A stretch of 64,000 bases of DNA. It comes from Thuidium tamariscinum (taxonomy: Eukaryota > Streptophyta > Bryopsida > Hypnales > Thuidiaceae). Positions 59,440-64,000 of this stretch are shown piece by piece; position 1 is the stretch's first letter; every line of letters begins with the position of its first letter. The notes beneath the pieces were generated by a model. That model was not told the DNA's origin, ran no database searches, and saw nothing but the letters and a program-made list of their open reading frames with translations. Both the position numbers and the translations under genes were made by a program. Location: positions 15,438,001 to 15,502,000 of the forward strand of contig OX344751.2 of NCBI GenBank assembly GCA_947034885.2, in the 5' to 3' direction.

Positions 59440-59860
59440 ATTTTTAATTTTTAATTCACCCCTTCTCCCCCCTCCCAAAAAATTTTAAAATTTTAATTTT
59501 GGGGGGGAGGGGGAGTGAATTTTAAATTTTAAATTTTAAAATTATTTTTTTACTTGTCCACCTCCCCTCTTGTAATTTTCAGGGTGTGTGGGGAGTTGCA
59601 AACATTATGGGATAAATGTATATCTGTATTCATATATGTATCTATATTTGTATTTTGTATTTGTATATGTATATATATCTGTGTCTATATTTGTATTATG
59701 TATACGTATACATGTACATATCTCCATCCAATGGCTCCTAATTTTTCGTTGAAGGGGGGGGGGGAAATTTTTTTTCCCCCATCCAACGGCTCTTAATTTT
59801 TGGGGAGGGGGGACCACAAATTGAAAACCTGGAGGTGACAAGCAAGTCACCCCAGATAGT
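59440..59860. repeat. Low-complexity repeat F with opposed C- and G-tracts
   Basis: A CCCCTTCTCCCCCCTCCC tract faces GGGGGGGAGGGGG across an AT core (about 59458-59515), making a strong imperfect palindrome. It is followed by TTGTAATT and a TATATCTGTAT-like tract, then a G-run and GGCTC, in the order seen at 1362-1560. Confidence 0.55.
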
Positions 59861-61697
59861 CATTTTCAATCGTCCTTTTAGAAGAAATATGAAATTCACT
59901 CTTTCAATCTTCAAGAAACAAGAAGTTTAAATTTCAAAGAGCAATTGAACGCAAATATTTTCAAGCATGCACAAATGCATTTTTTCATCTAGCAAATTTC
60001 TTATGTTAGTTCTCCAACATTTATACATTATATATTAAAATGGATTTGCTTTACAAATATTTTGTAATTCAAAGGCTTATAAATTGACCTAAAAAAATAA
60101 TTCTTTTAGTTTACAAATTGATCCTTCAAAAATAACTTCAATTGAATAAAAAATAAAATAAAAATCTTCTAAAATCATTATGATTACGTTTTAACATTTT
60201 AAACTTAAAAGAAAAAAATTCTTGTGAAAATAAAAAATATTTGATCTACAATTGATGTTAGATAAAACTTTTAATTGTTGGATTTAAATTCAAATTTGAA
60301 AACTATTGGTTTGTAAATTGGTTGATCTAACCATATGGATATAAATGATCTTTGGATCATAGTTTACAAATATTTTTTTAATAGTCATCATTTATTTATT
60401 ATTCTAAATTGCATTTTATAACACTGTACATCTTCACAATTCAAAAAAATTTGGACTACCCCTTATTCTTCACTAGTTACATAGATTTATTTATTTCTAG
60501 TTGTATCACCAATTTATTTTTACTTATAGCTATAGAAAAAATAGTAATTCATTACAAAAGCAATGGTGATGTTCATGTTGATATCTAACATATGGTGAAT
60601 TTCATTAAAATGGCAGTATTCCATTAGGTTGACACTTTTTAAAGTTTAGACTGTGTGGCCTGAAACCTAAATATGTCATAGATTTTTAAAATCTACACTT
60701 ATTGTATATTTCTAAAATCTATACTTGTCCAAGATGTTTCAGACTATGCACTTTGAAATCTAAATCTATCGTAAAATTTTGAAATCTATGCATGTCCTAG
60801 ATGTTTGATAATCTATATCTTTCCTAGATGTCAATTTTCAATTTAGACCGTGCACTCTAAAAATGGCATTTGGAATAACACCATTTTAACAAGATTTGCT
60901 ATACACATACTTTCATGTATTCAATTCTATAACAATATGTTTATTTATGAATAAAAACTTGGAATCATACAAGCTAAGAGATGGTTTGGAAACTCTTTAG
61001 AGCTTTACTACCCATCATCTTTAATTGGCTTAAAACAACAAATGGCTCAAGCAACCTTTGCAACTTTTTTCGTTGTTGGAGTTGGGACCATCAAATTTAA
61101 CTCACTAAACTCCCAAATTTTTTCTCACTTTAGAGAGCCTTGGCATTTCCTAAGTATGTTCAAAATAAAGTTTATTTTTGCCAAAGTTCACTAGTTGCAT
61201 CTCACATTCTAAAAAAGAACTAAACAAAGAACTAAATCAAATTTAAAAATTGGTCATTTTAGAAGATTTTTTGGTGATGAGATTTGAACAAAAAACCACT
61301 AAAATAATGTTCCATACGTTTCAAAAAGCAAGCAATACAAAATTCTCTTTGTAGACTTCTAAACCACATAAAATTAACTATTAGTAAAATTCCTTTGGTC
61401 AATAGCTATAAGTATATTATGAAACCATCCCCTCTAAATTTCACCTCTAAATTCATTTTTTTGGATTCAAAATAGCACTAAAAACTCCTAAATTGGAATG
61501 TGTGACAAATTAACAAAATTGACTTTAAATATGAAATGAATTTTTAAATTGAAAAGAAGAAGAATATCAATAAGAATTAAGATATCTAAAAACAATTTTT
61601 TTGTTTTTTACATTGAGTTTATTATTCAAAAGTTAGAGTCTTGTTAAAGAGGTAAAAAAAACGCAACAAATAGTACAAGTGTTTCTTGCAATTGCCC
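59861..61697. other. AT-rich intergenic DNA with repeat H and a family E right end
   Basis: Repeat H at about 60589-60903 has inverted ends (GGTGAATTTCATTAAAATGG / ACACCATTTTAACAAGATTTGC). A family E right end (AGTGTTTCTTGCAATTGCCC) lies at 61678-61697; its left end could not be found. The rest is unremarkable. Confidence 0.45.
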
Positions 61698-62269
61698 AAT
61701 ATCAATACTCCCTCTCAATTTGTAATCGTTGTATATAGTCGTTTGTCAGAATTTTTTGTATTATAGAGTGAAGAATGGTGCGTGCAAGAATTTCAAGTTT
61801 ACAACATATGCAAATGTACGTTGGCAATTTGTCAATTGTTGGTGTCCTAAGCTTTATCTTGTGGTGCTGATATAGTCTAGTGGCTCGAGTAGCTAGTTGG
61901 TACGATAATTTTCTCGATCCAATGCTAGCAGAAGAGTTGGAGTTGTATGGCACAAGTTGTTGCAAAGCTTGTGGAGCAAGTAGCTCTCACCATTGCATGG
62001 TGTATGATTCAATGATTGGTACTAAATTTGGAGAGGCTTCAAGGGTGGTGATCAATTTGGGTGAAGGTTTTGTCTCAAATTCTAAATTTTTATGTTGTGT
62101 ACAAAGGACGTAGGCCAAGTTTATACTTTTCTTAGGTTGATTGTTCCAAAGAGGTAATGGGCTATAGGGTTGTTCAACATAAGAGTTTCAAATCTTTAGT
62201 TGAAGCAGAGGAGTATTTTTTTAAGGCTCCGTTATTGTAAGGGAATCCTAGAGTTGGCTTGGAGTAACT
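61698..62269 (-). other. Probable 3' non-coding/LTR-proximal region of the copia element
   Basis: It lies downstream (minus strand) of the copia polyprotein remnant. A long terminal repeat would be expected here, but no second copy exists in the window, so its borders cannot be fixed. Confidence 0.3.
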
Positions 62270-64000
62270 AGAGTTTGCTAGATTTATGTAGTTCATTCAA
62301 ACAATGTAGTCCTAGTGAGGTTCTATATTGGGCAAACTTAATTTTGCCAAATGGCTTTGTAAGTGCATCTGTTGGCTGACTAGTTGTAGGAATATATTTC
62401 ACTTGGATTTCCCCCCCTAAAATTCTTTCTCTCATGAAATGGTAATGGATTTCAATGTGTTTTGAGTATGCATGAAAGATAGGATTCTAAAAGAGTTTTA
62501 ATGCACTTTAGTTGTCGCAGTGAAGTACAATGCTTGAATTTGTGTTGGTAGAAGGAATGTTAATTGTAGTAGGGTTGGGTGTAGGTGGTTGCAATTCTTT
62601 GAGCAGTCAATGGAACCATACTGCTTCTTATAATACATCACTTAATGCTTTGTACTCTAATTCAAGTGAAGACCTAGATTTTGTTGGTTGTTGTTTGCTT
62701 TTTCAACTAAATGGACCATCAGCGAGTGTGAAAATATAGGCACCTTCTGATTGGCGAGTTTCTGGATATGATCTGAGCTTGTCAGCATCAGCATAGCTTG
62801 AAATTTGGATTGCAGCATCAAACCAATATAAAATACCAAGATCTAATGTACCTTGTAAGTATCTAAATACCTGTTTGGCATCTTTGAGGTGTGATTATTA
62901 GGGTTGGGCCATGTAGCTACTAAGGTGGCTGACAATATATACAATATTTGGATGTATCACAATGAAAAAGATTAATTTGCAATAGTGAGTTTGGTCGACA
63001 AGTTTGGATTTCATATCGGTTAGCAATACTTGATTGTCAAGTAAAAGTGTGTTGGTAGGTTGGCAGTTTGCCATTCCAAAATATTTAAGTATCGAAGTTG
63101 TGTAATCACATTGGTGTAGGAAGATGCCTGATAGGGTGTGCTCAAACAAATTTTCAAGGTAACATTTGATTTGTTCTAGATCTTTCATGTCGAATTCAAT
63201 ATGTAGAAATTTCTTGAACTAGGATACAAATCAGTTGGAGTAGCTAGTGATGAAGAGATCATCAACGTAGAATATAAGAATAATAATTTTACCTTTGGAA
63301 TGCATGTAATACATGTTACCATCGAATTTGTTGTGCTTTAATCCAATTCGTTTAAGAGCAACATCAATTCTATCATACCATGTACCTAGACTTTGCTTAA
63401 TATATAGAGTAATTTGTTGAGGTGATATATGAAATGTTCTTGTCCACAAACATGAAATCCGGGAGGAGGGTAGATCATGCTGGTCTAATGTAGTCCGATC
63501 TATGCCAAAGACGGGTGTTGTACTAGAAGGTTGGGGAAGCAAGTATAAACTACCGGATGTGTTAGACAGGGATGCAGGTAAAGGAAGTTGTCTATTAATT
63601 AGTAAAGTATCTAACAAGGGCCCTATGGTTTTGGAATTGGGAAGTCCTAGGTTATGTTCATCAAAGCAAATGTCTCGACTCACTAGTATTTTGCAAATTG
63701 ACAAGTCATAGCAGTGATAAGCCTTACTATGTTCATCATAGCCTAATAGTATCGTGGAAACGGCTTTTGGATTAAATTTTTGACATTTATTGTCTAGGAT
63801 ATGGAAATAGGTAACACATCCTATAGTATATAGATGACTTATATGAGGTGTAATACCTATAAATGTCTCCTTAGGAGTTTTGAGCTAGCTTGAGAGTTTT
63901 TTTTGTAGGAGACCACTTTTGAAGGTAGCTTATTGTTGTTGCTATTTCATTCCAAAGTAATTTGGGAATTTCCATCTCTGTGACAATGCTATATATTCCT
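62270..64000 (-). pseudogene. Decayed Ty1-copia polyprotein (integrase C-terminal part, reverse transcriptase, RNase H)
   Basis: Read on the minus strand from the window edge: the end of the integrase region (KLLWNE near 63950, then a GCV.YFHI and LLGYDEHSKAYHCYD block at about 63830-63700, the typical copia join leading to VSRDICFDE), reverse transcriptase with the catalytic FYVDDLF (about 63245-63265), the thumb-region YFGM..C.PTNTLL block (about 63050-63080), then RNase H (YLQGTLDLGILYW near 62850; SYADAD; SWKSKQQ with an in-frame stop just before; SLELEYKALSD) and the C-terminal IPTTSQPTDALTKPFG at about 62340-62390. Several stops and frame changes break it, so it is non-functional. The 5' half lies beyond the window. 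Confidence 0.85.

Noticed and set aside
61880-62113. 77-codon plus-strand frame
   Set aside because: It is opposite to and downstream of the copia remnant, with no motif; most likely chance.
1-64000. tRNA or rRNA genes
   Set aside because: No T-arm GTTCGAATC word with a pairing acceptor stem was found by eye, and no rRNA-like blocks were seen; a covariance-model scan would be needed to exclude degenerate copies.

Overview
The window is nuclear DNA of a land plant. The evidence is a plant-type intron-rich gene, TTTAGGG-type telomere-like motifs inside introns, Ty1-copia remnants, and abundant small plant-style transposons including CACTA-type hairpins. The exact lineage cannot be fixed from the sequence. 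A compact 26-exon gene with short introns, set in very AT-rich and repeat-packed DNA, would fit a seed-free plant (moss, liverwort or lycophyte), but that is inference.

Layout. From 1 to 16.45 kb the DNA is AT-rich and repeat-packed: TTAA-flanked miniature elements, TA-flanked miniature elements, fold-back elements and a three-level nested insertion. From 16.46 to 21.96 kb lies a base-balanced island with no gene I can recognise. From 21.96 to 35.3 kb is a second AT-rich repeat field. It holds a copy of the TTAA element whose empty site is preserved in another copy of the same host repeat at 5.69 kb. From 35.9 to 48.8 kb is the one clear host gene, an M16A zinc metallopeptidase (insulin-degrading-enzyme type). 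I resolved it into 26 coding exons joined without any frame break (1014 aa), plus an upstream in-frame exon that looks like an organelle transit peptide. From 49.5 to 58.8 kb is a transposon cluster. At its centre is a complete-looking 5.8 kb piggyBac-superfamily element (52064-57855) with TTAA target duplications, terminal inverted repeats and a long uninterrupted transposase frame carrying the DDD triad and a C-terminal zinc domain. It is flanked on both sides by TTAA miniature elements, and the right-hand one shares its TTAA. From 58.8 kb to the end is AT-rich DNA, ending in a decayed Ty1-copia polyprotein on the minus strand that runs off the window.

How it fits together. The most notable content is a piggyBac ecosystem: one element with an intact transposase frame, six miniature elements with CCCCTAAA ends in TTAA sites, and further TTAA-bounded relatives. 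The miniature elements' ends differ from those of the full-length element beyond the TTAA+CCC core, so their mobilising partner may be a different, unseen piggyBac. The metallopeptidase gene is independent of the transposons; its interest lies in the alternative N-terminus and possible organelle targeting.
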